The notes under the pieces: generated by a model | The model's input: the letters and a program-made list of their open reading frames with translations, nothing else | What the model was told of the DNA's origin: nothing | Database searches by the model: none | Shown: one piece after another, positions 10,682-21,208 of the stretch | Numbering within the stretch: the first letter of the stretch is position 1 | Layout: every line of letters begins with the position of its first letter | Position numbers and translations under genes: made by a program | NCBI RefSeq assembly: GCF_029962835.1 | Contig: NC_080584.1 | Location: 82,178,862 to 82,242,861 of the forward strand | DNA: 64,000 nt | Direction of reading: 5' to 3' | DNA from: Magnolia sinica | Lineage: Eukaryota > Streptophyta > Magnoliopsida > Magnoliales > Magnoliaceae

Positions 10682-11760
10682 GGTTCACAAACTCATTAAT
10701 TGATAAGGCTTTTTTAGGGTATATAAGCTTGTCACCAAATTCACTACATAATTGGAAATAAATGGAAGAGATGTTCCACTCTCATTTCTTTCGGACTGAG
10801 CCTAAGTTATCTTTACTCGACCTATCTCGTTTAAGACAATTACCTAGCGAGTTGGTTGAAAAATATATTGCATAATTCAGAAGGCAAGAAACATATCTAG
10901 AGCATTCATGCCTCAGGCCCGATTCATCAAAGTGACCATGGAAGGTTTAGACATTAAGCTTAGAAAGAAATTTGAGGGAATGAATTTCGAAGATATAGTT
11001 GACCTATCCACTAGGGCAACCAAATACGAATAACTTCTATACAAAGAAAGCCAATGAAAGAACTCATTATCGGGAACGTATTACCATTATCCAAATTATG
11101 AGTTGGCAATAGCCGAAATTATTTTAAAAAAGCCTTTTACCTACCCCGCCTTGATAAAGACTGATGATGAGTTTTTTTCCTCAAAATTGAAGTGCTACCA
11201 AGGAATTTTCAGAGCCAAGTAGGTGATACTCTTTCAATATAACAAAGGCTTCTAAGATTTTTGACATTCTTCTGGTTGGAAATTTTATCAAATTATCAAC
11301 AAGGTAGAGAATACCCTTGGTAGAAAATTAAAGAATTGAATACTGCAAATGGCAAGGGTCACATTCTCACTGCACTAGGAATTGCATTGTTTTCAGGAAC
11401 ATGATCTAAGATAACATAGATATGAGGATGCTAAAGTTTTTTTTTAAAAAAAGAAAGAAAAGGAAGTCATGATGGTGGATATTGACCCATTTCCTCCTTC
11501 AATGGGAGTCAATGTAGTCTCGACCACTTTAAGAAAAGTAATTGCCCATAGAGCAAAAATTGACCTAATAGTTATGACATGACAACCGTACAAACACCAG
11601 CCAATGTATGTTGGTGAAATATCAAAACCAAATAAATACCTAGGAAGCAACATAGTCAGGAGAATGACATAATTTTTAGGGGATACCGATTATGCAAACG
11701 ATGTCATGAGGATGTCCAACAACAAAACTTGTCACGGGTTTAGGGTTTACTATGCATCAT
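10682..11760 (+). pseudogene. Decayed Ty3 gag-pol, second part
   Basis: After the second GGTTC copy the translation continues the capsid domain: SPNSLHNWK, MEEMFHSHFFRTEPKLSLLD, LSRLRQLPSELVEKYIA, then FIKVTMEGLDIKLRKKFEGM and FEDIVDLSTRATKYE. This is the normal Gag order with stops interspersed. Weaker pieces further on (around 11330-11740, for example VDIDPFPPSMGVNVVSTTLRK at 11470-11535) resemble the Gag-protease spacer of plant Ty3 polyproteins. A poly(A/T)-rich slip at 11438-11460 breaks the frame. There is nothing functional here. Confidence 0.65.
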
Positions 11761-11882
11761 GGAAACAGGTGAACGTGTACGACAATAGAACGATATAAAA
11801 TTACTAGGTAACCAACCTGACTAGAAACCCTCGATGCTTCAAGCGAAGGATCTCCCTTGAGAATTATACAAGAAAATAATAA

Positions 11883-12113
11883 AGGAAGGTTAAGTCCAGG
11901 TGAAACTAGGGTCAATCAATGGATTAAACTAGGGTCAATTCTTGCTCCGGTGGTAGACTCTCAGGAGTTTCAACACCCGGTCAAGGATTCAAGTATCCAT
12001 AGGTGGTGAAATCCCACCACAGCGTGAGTGTGTGGGGGTGTGTGTGCGTGTGTAAAAGGAAAAAAAAAGAAAAAAAAGAGGAAGGTTAAGCTCGGTGAAA
12101 CTAGGGTCAATCA
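11883..12113 (+). repeat. 45-bp direct duplication flanking a SINE
   Basis: A block 'aggaaggttaag...ggtgaaactagggtcaatca' lies at 11883-11917 (continuing 'atggattaaa' to 11928). It recurs at 12078-12113, with its last part resumed after the copia element at 19405. The duplicated copies bracket the SINE-like unit at 11941-12077. Confidence 0.7.
11941..12077 (+). mobile_element. SINE-like tRNA-derived repeat
   Basis: The 5' part 'ctccggtggtagactctcagg' is A-box-like and 'caaggattcaagtatcc' is B-box-like. A TG-rich tract (gtgtgtgggggtgtgtg) and an A-rich tail follow. The same architecture occurs at 21224-21343 and, inverted, at 35571-35719, so this is a dispersed family. Confidence 0.65.
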
Positions 12114-12481
12114 TGTTGGACACGATGGTGGATTTGTGCAAATCCAAAACCATGTAAGGATCTTATGAGCCAGCTGTGCATAATGTGTAAGAACCGTGTG
12201 AGCTAGCTGTGCGGTTATATTTTTTCTAAGTTTAGAGTATTAGCTGGGTTAAGATAATAGTAGATATTTTCTATCTTTAGCTGCCCCTAGGAAGCATCTA
12301 GATGGGGATTTTTTTGTCTTTTCACATAAGGAGAAAAGCCTATAAATGACACCAATGTAATCATTTCCAAAGCATTCAAAATTCAGCAGTTCAATTCTCT
12401 TCCTTTTTCAGTTTAGTGTTTTTGTGTTCTATGGTGGCTGCAGCCACTCGACGGCAAGAAGTGGGGTTTTAAAACCCAACA
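12114..12481 (+). repeat. copia 5' LTR
   Basis: TGTTGGACACG to CCCAACA, with inverted ends TGTTGG/CCAACA. The matching 3' copy is at 18983-19404. A TATA-like 'cctataaatg' at about 12339-12348 is the likely promoter. Confidence 0.93.
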
Positions 12482-12484
12482 AAC

Positions 12485-12497
12485 TGGTATCAGAGCC
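12485..12497 (+). other. Primer-binding site, initiator Met tRNA
   Basis: TGGTATCAGAGCC begins 3 bases after the 5' LTR. This is the complement of the plant initiator methionine tRNA 3' end and the usual copia primer site. Confidence 0.9.
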
Positions 12498-12877
12498 AGG
12501 TTCTTTTTCTAGAAGAAGTTTCCAGCAATTTTTTAGCCAAAACAGAATTTTTTTTTCAGAAAAATCTGTCCAAGAAAAAATCAGATTGCAAAAGCCAAGT
12601 GTCCAAGAATCCACCGTTTCAGCCAAAAACCTGTCCAAGAATCCACTGTTTCAGCAAAAAAAAAAAAAGAAAAGAAAAGAAAAAAAAAAGAAAAGAAAAA
12701 GAAAAAAAGAAACAGATTTTAGCAGTTTAAATTAGATTTTAGCATTTTTTTTCCAGCTAAAAAAATCTGTTTTAAAAAATAATTAGATTTCTATTTCATC
12801 CCTCTCCCTTCATTTTCAAAAAAATAAAAAAATAAAAAAAATCAGCCATTCCTTTTAAAAAAAGAAAAAAGAAAAAG

Positions 12878-13515
12878 ATGGCCAACACCATCCAGCTGCA
12901 GGTTCCTAAGTTGTCAAAGGACAACTATGAAAAATGGTACATCCAAATAAAGGCATTGTTCGGATCGCAAGAACTATGGGAGATCGTCACCGATGGGTAT
13001 GTAGAATCCACTATGGAGGAAGAAGCTGCCTTCACCAACGAAGAAAAGACCGCTCTCAAAAATCAAAGGAAGAGAGACAACAAGGCTTTGTTTCTTCTCT
13101 ATCAAGGATTAAATGAATCAACCTTTAAAAAAATGGTCGAAACAATATCAAGCAAGCAAGCATGGGATACCCTTGGCACCATCTTCAAGGGTTTAGATTG
13201 AGTAAAGCAGGTTCACCTTCAAACATTAAGAGCCGAATTTGAAGCGACTAATATGAAGGAAGGTGAGAATATTACTGATTATTTTTCGCGATTGCTTGTA
13301 ACTGTCAATAATCTAAAAAGAAATGGTGAGAAGATTGAAGATGTCTGAGTTATTGAAACGATACTTTGATCCCTCACAACCAAGTTTGAGCATATGGTTG
13401 TGGCGATCGAAGAATCAAAAGATATTGAAAAACTCTCTATTGAGGAGCTGATGGGGTCGTTGCAAGTTCATGAGCAACGAATGAAGAAGAATGCTAGTTT
13501 CATGCCGATGGAACA
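12878..13515 (+). pseudogene. copia gag (broken)
   Basis: The ATG at 12878 begins MANTIQLQVPKLSKDNYEKW, the typical N-terminus of copia Gag. It continues with IKALFGSQELWEIV and a helical capsid-like region (LYQGLNESTFKKMVETISSK). TGA at 13199-13201 stops it after 107 residues. The same frame then goes on with [42 protein letters not shown] and ESKDIEKLSIEELMGSLQVHEQR, with further stops near 13348 and 13368. The frame shifts near 13515. Gag would form the particle shell; this copy cannot make a full protein. Confidence 0.85.
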
Positions 13516-14204
13516 ACTTTGGAGTCAAGATTGACTCTTAATGATAATAATGGTGGACGTGGAAGTTCACAACGTGGTGGACGTATTGCTAGCAATCGCG
13601 TAAGAGGCAGAGGGCACGAATACCAACAAATCCATGGCCAAAACTAGTAGAAAAATACCAATTTCCATGAAAGAGGAAATGGTAGAGGTAGATGTATGCG
13701 TGGACAGGGAAGTACAAAGAACATTCAATGTTATAATTGCAATAAGCTTGACCACTATGCATCTGATTATTGGAGCAAGCCGGTGAATTAAGACGAGCTA
13801 TCCGACTATGCCGAAGCATCGGGCCATGAACAAGAAAGCTACACACTTCTCCTTGCACAAGAGAAAGGCAGTGATCACCAGGATGTATGGTATCTTGACA
13901 CGGGTGCAAGCATCACATGTGCGGTGACAAGAAACTCTTTGTGGAACTCACAGAAGGAGTTCATGACGATGTAACATTTGGAGACTCATCAAAAATGCCT
14001 GTGAAAGGTAAAGGCAAAATCAAAATCTTTCAGAAGAATGGTGTTCCAAACTATATCTCTAATGTGCACTACGTGCCCAACATGAAAAGTAATATACTGA
14101 GTCTTGGACAACTCCTCGAAAAAGGGTATGTCATACACATGGAGAACTCTTCTCTTTCTATAACAGATATGCATGGACATTTGATTGTAAAGTTCAGATG
14201 GTGA
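13516..14204 (+). pseudogene. copia nucleocapsid zinc knuckle and protease (broken)
   Basis: A Gly/Arg-rich segment (GGRGSSQRGGR) leads to a CCHC-type knuckle at about 13729-13770. It reads CYNCNKLDHYASDY, so the final cysteine is tyrosine, which would abolish zinc binding. The aspartic protease motif WYLDTGAS lies at about 13888-13911. The next residues are pushed out of frame by a one-base loss, and the domain continues from 13917 as CGDKKLFVEL, then NVHYVPNMKSNILSLGQLLEKG to 14204. Stops at 13649-13654 and 13789-13791 add to the damage. Domain identity is clear; function is lost. Confidence 0.82.
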
Positions 14205-15140
14205 ATAATCGTATGTTTCCTCTCCATATAAACACAATGCTTAAGAAGTGTTTTTATGAAAAAGCAAAGAATGATTCGTAGATGTGGAAGCGAAGGTCAT
14301 CTAAATTTCAGTGGTTTGAAACTTTTGTCTTCATCAAGCATGGTGCATGGCTTGCCTACTATTGAAGCTACAAAACATGTGTGTGAGGCGTGCACACTTA
14401 GGAAATAACAATGGAACTCCTTTCCAAGTGGAGTATCCTGAAGAGCAAGAGAACCATTGCAGTTGGCTCACACTGACATCTGTGGACCATTAGAATCAAT
14501 CTCTCTTGGAGGTAATAAATACTTTAATTATTACCTTCATTGACGATTTCAGTAAAAAATTGTGGATATATGTAATCAAAGAGAAGTCTGCTGCTTTTAC
14601 TATTTTTAAAATTTTTAAAGCCCTTGTTGAAAAAGAAAGTGGTCTTAAAATTAAAACCCTTCGATCTGACAGAGGTGGGGAGTACACCTCAAATATTTTT
14701 CAAGAATATTGCAGGGAACATGGAATTAAGCAACAACATACTGCAGTATATACACCACAACAAAATGAAATTACGGAACGAAAGAATTGCACCATCCTCG
14801 ACATGACAAGGACCATGCTAAAGGTCAGATTCAAGACACCGCAAGAAGTATGGAGTGGATACAAACCGAGCGTGGCGCACCTTAAGATCTTTGGGTGTGT
14901 CGCTACGCTCAAGTTTCAGAAGCGAGAAGAAAAAAACTTGATGATTGTGGCAAGAAGTGCATCTTCATCAGCTACAACAAGGAGTCAAAGGCATACAAGC
15001 TCTACAATCCACTAACCAATAAGCTGGTAGTGAGTAGAGATGTGGTCTTTTGTAAGGAAGAAGTGTGGAAATCGAACGAGGAAAATTCGGCCAAAGAAAA
15101 TCAGGTTGAGGTTGAAGAATACGAAGAAGAAAGACGTGAG
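14205..15140 (+). pseudogene. copia integrase (broken)
   Basis: The pre-integrase zinc region is visible (GHLNFSGLKLL, HVCEAC), then the core with triad residues in HTDICGP, RSDRGGEY and NEITERKN (bases about 14470-14790). Before the core the frame changes between the zinc region and 14506. After LKIFGC at 14890-14905 the frame slips and continues as KKLDDCGKKCIFISYNKE, then LYNPLTNKLVVSRDVVF to about 15056. It ends in an acidic linker (VEVEEYEEERRENQE) with TAG at 15150-15152. Integrase would insert the cDNA; multiple shifts make it non-functional. Confidence 0.85.
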
Positions 15141-15268
15141 AATCAAGAGTAGACACCCACATCAACCCTTCAGATCGCAGAAGTCCAAGAGTACATTCCA
15201 TCTCTCCTGGAAGTACTTCATCAAATCAAAATTCAGCAAGCACATCTTCATCTAATTCTCCTTCACCC

Positions 15269-15558
15269 TTGGCTCCTATTAAAATGAGAATCCTCAACGA
15301 CATCTATATATGCAGAAACTGAGGAAGTGGATTTGCTTTGCCTTTATGCAGACTATGAGCCTCTCACATTCGAAGAGACTGTGAATGAAGAATATTGGAG
15401 AAAGGCTATGGAAGAAGAGATTCAAGCCATCGAGAAGAATCGAACATGGGAGCTGATCTCACTCCCTAAAGGCCAAAAGACCATTGGTCTCAAATGGGTG
15501 TACAAAATCAAGCGGAATGTCATTGGTAAGATAGAACGATATAAGGCGAGGCTCGTAG
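15269..15558 (+). pseudogene. copia reverse transcriptase, N-terminal part
   Basis: This part has the start of the copia reverse transcriptase: EPLTFEETVNEEYWRKAMEEE, IEKNRTWELISLPKGQKTIGLKWVYKIK and RYKARLV. These are the signature opening motifs of the family (bases about 15357-15556). The frame runs straight into the LTR inserted at 15559, which adds a short unrelated tail to a TAG at 15684-15686. The continuation is at 17652 in the same frame once one copy of the CGTAG duplication is discounted, so the LTR insertion itself did not cost any reverse transcriptase sequence. Confidence 0.9.
15554..15558. other. Target-site duplication CGTAG (left)
   Basis: CGTAG precedes the LTR start TGTTGAGG and recurs at 17652-17656 after the LTR end GTGAACA. 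Confidence 0.93.
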
Positions 15559-16779
15559 TGTTGAGGGTCAAATATTGCATATCAGACCCCAGTTATTGCC
15601 TGTATTTACGAACATGGTACTGTTTAATGGCCCGATTTAATCGTGTTTGTGATGTAGGGTGTATTTACGAGCTTGGATTGAAATAGGATGCTAAAAGCAT
15701 GGATTTAACGCTCATGAGTCACCAAGGCAAGGAACGGACCCCAGGGGACCAAGATCGACTGATTTACACGCCGAAAATCCAAGAAGATCGAGAAACTGAA
15801 GCTCAAGTGGCCTGAAAGTTAGCCAGAATACAAGATCATAGGTTTTCCACCATCCATTTAGCTCGAAACTTCATGCATAGCCTGAGGACCATAAATTAAC
15901 TATACACGTCAAATTTGAACCATTGGACCCCTGTGAAAATGACCCAATGGACAGATCAGCCCCTTAAATCCTGATGTGGGGCCCACTTGATATCTGGATA
16001 TGCTTCAATCTTGGTCTCAACGCGTTAAATGGGAAGAGGAAAGGAATGGACGGAGCGGATTCTTCATTTACATTAAGATGGGACCCACTTTACATGGTGT
16101 ATGTGCACAGCACACATGCACTAGATGAGCACCAAACAATCAAGAAATCGGTCAGCATGAGTTGACCGATGCTTCTTTAAAAAGCTTCCAAAACACGTCA
16201 GGGACGGTCCCCGTCCAATTAGGTTTCATTAGTGGGCCCCACTCAGTGCCTAGAACAATGATCTGAACCATCCATTGCTTTCGTGGGGTAGCCCCAAACC
16301 TCGCCTAGGTGGCCTTTTTGCCCTATACACATGTATGCACGTGGATCGTGATTAAACGCAAGATGGACGGTGGAATGAAAAGTCTTGTGGGCCACACTGA
16401 AATCAACCTGGTCTCGGCCTGACCAAATGGTTTTTCATCCTGAATCCAATGGACGGAGTGGATTTTGCAGACATCAGAAGGAGTGGGCCCCACCGACAGC
16501 CAGCGTAAGAAGCGCTGGCTCTATTTCACAGTCCGGAAGAACCGGACGTTCCGAATTGTCCTGGCCCACCATTGATGGTTGGATGGCCAATCTAAACCGT
16601 CCATTGTGTAGGTCATCCCAAAATATCCTAGGGGACGTTGTTTCTTTGGAAAGAAAGCAAGGGAAGTGGGAGTTTCGGTGTTGTTTTTGTGGCTGCATAA
16701 ATAGGACCTGCGCAAACTGGCTGTTGTTGCGAAATCTCTCCACGCACGCCGACTCCAGCACTCCACTGACCATATCTGC

Positions 16780-16787
16780 TATAAAAG
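16780..16787 (+). promoter_or_regulatory. TATA box of the solo LTR
   Basis: TATAAAAG, at the same place as TATAAA in the other copy (6036). It could still start transcription from within the copia element. Confidence 0.5.
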
Positions 16788-16929
16788 GAGAAGGAGAGGT
16801 GACGTGTAGGGGATCATCTTGGGCTAGACGTGAAGCACGGGAGAGAGAGAGTAGAGTTATTTTTCTTTTTCTTTTTGTTTATTTTCTTTTTATTTAAAGG
16901 ATTTAGCTTAATCATGTTGCTAGGCTAAA

Positions 16930-16951
16930 CCTCTTAGCTAGGGCTAAGAGG
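16930..16951 (+). other. Conserved 9-bp hairpin in the LTR
   Basis: CCTCTTAGC paired with GCTAAGAGG and loop TAGG, identical to 6201-6222. Confidence 0.6.
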
Positions 16952-17651
16952 AGAAGCTTGTAGCGTGATTAGGATGGTTGCTTTGTTTTGATTCATGCTT
17001 CATTGAACTCTTATGGATTCTAATTTGATTATTAATGAATGCTTTTAGTTTTTAATGGTTTATTGTGACTCAAATTACAGTAGATCTGCAATAGCTTTAA
17101 GTATGTTATTTTCATTATGAGATTGTGAACTTAGGAGGCCCTGTTGTTCATCATCGTCTCATGGGCATGGTTAGGTGATGGAACCCTTCCTAACTTTCAC
17201 AATTCTCTCATGATTGGCGGTGAAATTGGTAAATTGCTATTGTTTGTCATAGTCTCCTAGGCATGGTTAGGTGACGGAATCACTTCCAAATCTTCACCAA
17301 TCTTATATGTTGATAATTAGATCCATGAGAAGTTCAGAGATCTAACAAATCTCTTCTTACCAACCGGACAAAATAGGACTTTGATTCCAGTTGTGTCCCT
17401 GAATCAATACAAGGTAATTTCCTAATTGCTACAAGTGGATCCTTGACACCTTAGTTCCCTACCTTTGAATTCTAGATTTTAGATAAATATTTCACCATTA
17501 TTCCTTAAATTTTTTCGATTTAAATTTCGTCTCAGTCTAGTTCTAGTTCTACTTAGTTTCAGATAACATACAGGTTTCAGTCCATTAGGATTCGACCTCG
17601 GTCTCACCGAGTTTATTACTACATCACAACCTTATACTTGGAGAGTGAACA

Positions 17652-18865
17652 CGTAGTAAAATGTTACAAACAGAAATATGGGGTAGACTATAAAGAAGTT
17701 TTCACCCCAGTTGCTCACCTTGACACTGTAAGAATGATTATCTCCCTTGCAGCTCATCACAGTTGGATGATCTACCAACTGGATGTGAAATCTGCATTCC
17801 TAAATGGAGTACTCGAAGAAGAAGTCTACGTTGACCAGCTTGAAGGCTTTGTTATGCAAGATGAGGAACACAAGGTATATCAGCTGAAGAAAGCCCTATA
17901 TGGGTTGAAGCAAGCTCCCCGTGCTTGGAATGCATAGATCGACGGATATCTTCAAGAGAATGGTTTCGTCAAATGTCCATACAAGCATGCCGTCTACACA
18001 AAGAAGAATGCCTATGGTGATATGCTTATAGCTTGTTTATATTTTGATGATCTGTTGTTTATTGGGAATAGCCAGGCGATGTTTGAAGAATTCAAGCAGG
18101 CTATGTTCAAAGAGTTCGAGATGATTGATGGTGGATTGATGTCTTTCTTCTTGGGCATTGAAGTGAAATAACAAGTCGGCGGCATTTACATTTCCCAGAA
18201 GAAGTACACAAATGAACTTCTTGAGAAGTTTCAGATGGTCAACTGTAAAGCTGTAAATACACCTGTTACAATAGGCCTGAAGCTCATAAAAGATGGAGAA
18301 GAAAGAAACGTTGACTCAACCCTATTCAAGAGCCTAATCGGAAGGTTAAGGTACCTCACAATCACTAGGCCAGATATAGTGTATGGTGTTGGACTTCTAA
18401 GCTGGTATATGGAAGCCCCAAAAGAGTCACACTGGCTAGCTGCAAAACGAGTACTTAGGTATATTAAAGGGATTATTGAATTCGGTCTCTTTTATCTGTA
18501 CGATGATGAGGCAATGTTGTATGGATACTTTGACAGTGATTAAGGTGGTGACCAAGATGAAAGAAAAAGCACCACAGGTTATGCTTTCTATCTTAGGTCG
18601 ATGACATTCACATGGAATTCAAAGAAGCAGAGTATGGTCGCCCTGTCCACATGTGAACCTGAGTACGTGGCAGCTTCATCCACTGTATGTGAGGTGATCT
18701 GGCTAAGGAATTTGCTAAAGGAACTGAAGCATCCACAGGAGGAATCTACTGTTATATACGTGGACAACAAGTCAGCAATCGACCTTGCCAAACATCCAGT
18801 TTAGCATGAAAGGAGCAAACACATCAACACAAGATATCAATTTCTTAGAGATCAAGTAAAGTAGA
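17652..18865 (+). pseudogene. copia reverse transcriptase (C-terminal part) and RNase H (broken)
   Basis: Reverse transcriptase resumes with YGVDYKEVFTPVAHLDTVR, IYQLDVKSAFLNGVLEEEVYV and KKALYGLKQAPRAW. The catalytic box is LYFDDLLFIG (about 18037-18066), so both aspartates are kept. RNase H follows with SLIGRLRYL, TRPDIVYGVG, WNSKKQSMVALSTCEPEYVA and DNKSAIDLA. In-frame stops occur at 17935-17937 (TAG), 18169-18171 (TAA), 18541-18543 (TAA) and 18802-18804 (TAG). The end matches the family (HERSKHINTRYQFLRD). The protein would copy element RNA, but this copy is broken. Confidence 0.9.
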
Positions 18866-18971
18866 ATTGGTTAAGCTGGAATACTGTCACATCACTGAAC
18901 AAGTGACAGACATTTTCACCAAAGCATTGCTGACTGACACATTCAGGAGTCGGAATGAAGCCGGTTTTGGT

Positions 18972-18982
18972 TTGAAGGGGAG
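18972..18982 (+). other. copia polypurine tract
   Basis: TGAAGGGGAG immediately before the 3' LTR start; the expected plus-strand primer. Confidence 0.75.
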
Positions 18983-19404
18983 TGTTGGATATGGTGGTCG
19001 ATTTGTGCAAATCCAAAACCGTGTAAGAATCTTTTGAGCCAACTATGCATAACGTGTAAGAACCGTGTGAGCTAGCTGTGCGGTTATATTTTTTCTAAGT
19101 TTAGAGTATTAGTTGGGTTAAGATAATGGTAGATATTTTTCTGAATTTTTTCTATCTTTAGTTGCCCCTAGGAAGCATTTATATGGGGATTTTTTGTCTT
19201 TTCACATAAGGAGAAAAGCCTATAAATGGCACCAGTTTAATCGTTTCCAAAGCATTCAAAATTCAGCAGTTCAATTCTCTTCATCATCTTCTTCTTCTTC
19301 TTCTTCTTCTTCTTCTTCTTCTTTTTTTTTTTTCAGTTTTGTGTTTTGTGTTCTATGGTGGCTGCAGCCACACGTCAGCAAGAAGTGGGGTTTTAAACCC
19401 AACA
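18983..19404 (+). repeat. copia 3' LTR
   Basis: TGTTGGATATGG to CCCAACA, homologous to 12114-12481. It is longer because of a TTC microsatellite (about 19284-19322) and a short insertion near 19140. Confidence 0.93.
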
Positions 19405-19409
19405 AATCA

Positions 19410-19880
19410 ATGGATTAAAGTACTCCATTCAAAATTTTCACAATATCTACATGGAATGATGAGAGCTCAAAATTGCCGTTAGCAATGGCAAAGATGGACA
19501 AATAGAGCCTTAGAAGCCTAAACTAGGAACCTGGTTGGTGGATGAAGCAATAAACGAGCATTCCACAACTGCCCATGAGGATTTGACATGGATGAGAAAG
19601 GACAATGTTGGCAGAAAGAAAAGTAGCAGCCCAAATACCCCATCCTAGATGACTTTTTAGTCGGGGCAAACCAAATAAGAGCCGGCCAAAAAAGATCGTG
19701 ATGATGATATATCATGGGACACTCTAAGCGACCAAAGCTCCTCTGATGATGGCTTGCAAATTGAAGAACTATTGGCAAATGCCAAAATATTAGAAGAATA
19801 TACTAATTTTCAATAGGCCACTAACCCGAAAAAATGTGGAGACCCCAAAAGACCAAGGACCGACCACGATTACATTCGGG
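19410..19880 (+). other. Decayed sequence interrupted by the copia insertion
   Basis: 'aatcaatggattaaa' continues the block seen before the copia element (11912-11928), so this is the other side of the same host sequence. No recognisable protein is left; it may be more of the decayed Ty3 element. Confidence 0.4.
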
Positions 19881-19881
19881 A

Positions 19882-20945
19882 CAACTATAAGAAAACAGGC
19901 TTTTTGCCATGTTTTTTTAACCTTGGTTCAAAAATTTGAAGTTAAAAGTGCTATTTAGCCTCAGTTGCTGAGGAGCCAAGGCTGAAGTCAGATTTTAGTC
20001 ATAGTTGCTTACAAACTGAGGTTAAAAATCATCTTTTTAGCCTCGGTTGCTATGAAACCAAAGGTAAAAGTTTTTAGCCACGGTTGCTGACGAACCAAAA
20101 CTGAAAGTCAGCCTTTAACTGTGGTTACTTACTAACCAAAGGTAAAAGTAAGCTTTTTACTCTCAGTTGCCATGTAGCTGAAGCTACGTGTTAGTTTTTA
20201 GCCTCAGTTGCTAAGGAATCCTTTAGCCGCGATTCCTTATAAACCAAGGTTAACATTTAGCTTTTTAGCCTCAATTGTTATGAAACCTAGGGTAGATGTC
20301 AGTTTTTAGCTACAGTTACTGAGGAACCGTGAGTATAAGTTAGTATTTACCCACGATTGCTTATAAACCGAAAGTAAAAGTTAGCTTTTTAGCCTTAATT
20401 TCTTAGTAACCGAGGCTAATAGTTAGCTTTTATCCATGATTCCTAAGGATTCAAGGCTAAAAATCAATATTTAGCCTTGGTTGCTAAGGAGCTGAGGTTA
20501 AAAGTTAGCTTTTAGCCGCAGATGCTTGAAAACTGAGGTTAATAGTTAAGTTTTTATCCTCAGTTGCTATATAGTTGAGGGTTAAAGTTAACTTTTTGCC
20601 ATAGTTACTCATGAATCAAGATCAAAAGTCAACCTTTAGCCACAGTTTCTTACAAACTGAAGGTTAAACTCAGTTTTATAGTCTCAGTTGCTACGTAACC
20701 GTGGCTAAAAGTTTTTTAGCCACTGTTTCTAAGGAACCATGTCTAAAAGTTTCCTCCTGGCCTCGGTTGCTAAGGTTGAAATGCAAAAAAAGCTAACTTT
20801 TGCCCACAGTTGCTAGGGAACCGAGGATAAAAGTCCACTTTTCGCCACAGTTGCTACAGAATTGAAACTACGGTTGGTAGAGAATTGATGTTAAAAGTCA
20901 GCTTTTAACCATAGTTTCTTAGGAGTAGAGGCTAAAAATCTAGTT
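19882..20945 (+). mobile_element. CACTA-like subterminal repeat block
   Basis: It begins 'caactataagaaaacagg', close to the CACTATAAGAAAA type of CACTA (En/Spm) terminus. Then come about 20 degenerate copies in both orientations of 'tagcctcggttgctaaggaacc' and 'ccgaggctaaaagt'. Palindromic subterminal repeats of this kind are typical of plant CACTA ends. The opposite terminus and any transposase are not seen, so this is one end or a deleted element. Confidence 0.6.
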
Positions 20946-21208
20946 TATTATTTTAAGTTTGTAAATTAAATCATTGTTTATTTGAAGTCATTATTACCAC
21001 TATGGGGCCACTTTAAATGTATTATTTGGTTTCTTGACTATATTGGACATTTAAAAAACAAAAAATATCCCATGGCTCTAGCTCAACAAATGAACCATCG
21101 TAAGTTAGAATTGTACTTTAAATTTGGCTTTGGGAATTTAACTTAGGGGCATTTGGATCTTAAGTTACTTTGCATAAACTACTTATGATCCAAAATAATT
21201 TATGCCTC

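Larger units (their letters stand above)
15559..17651 (+). mobile_element. Solo Athila-type LTR, 2093 bp, nested in copia
   Basis: It starts TGTTGAGG, ends GTGAACA, and has the perfect 5-bp duplication CGTAG. It shares the 3' two-thirds with 5050-6871. It contains the TATA box TATAAAAG at 16780, the conserved hairpin at 16930-16951 and the Athila-type end. There is no internal domain, so it is a solo LTR formed by recombination. It is younger than the copia element it splits. GC-rich 'gtgggccccac' motifs are frequent in its first half. Confidence 0.95.
12114..19404 (+). mobile_element. Complete Ty1/copia retrotransposon carrying a nested solo LTR
   Basis: A 368-bp 5' LTR and a 422-bp 3' LTR enclose PBS, gag, protease, integrase, reverse transcriptase/RNase H and PPT in the copia order (integrase before reverse transcriptase). 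The perfect 5-bp duplication AATCA lies at 12109-12113 and 19405-19409. All coding parts carry stops or frameshifts. A 2093-bp foreign solo LTR splits the reverse transcriptase. The two LTRs differ at a fair number of sites by eye, so the insertion is not recent. The sub-lineage within Copia is not assigned. Confidence 0.95.

Noticed and set aside
12424-12735. Frame across the copia LTR and leader
   Set aside because: It spans the LTR end, primer-binding site and A-rich leader; the real gag starts at 12878.
15559-17651. An intron in the copia reverse transcriptase
   Set aside because: It has TG...CA ends, a 5-bp target duplication and homology to another LTR, and no GT-AG borders.
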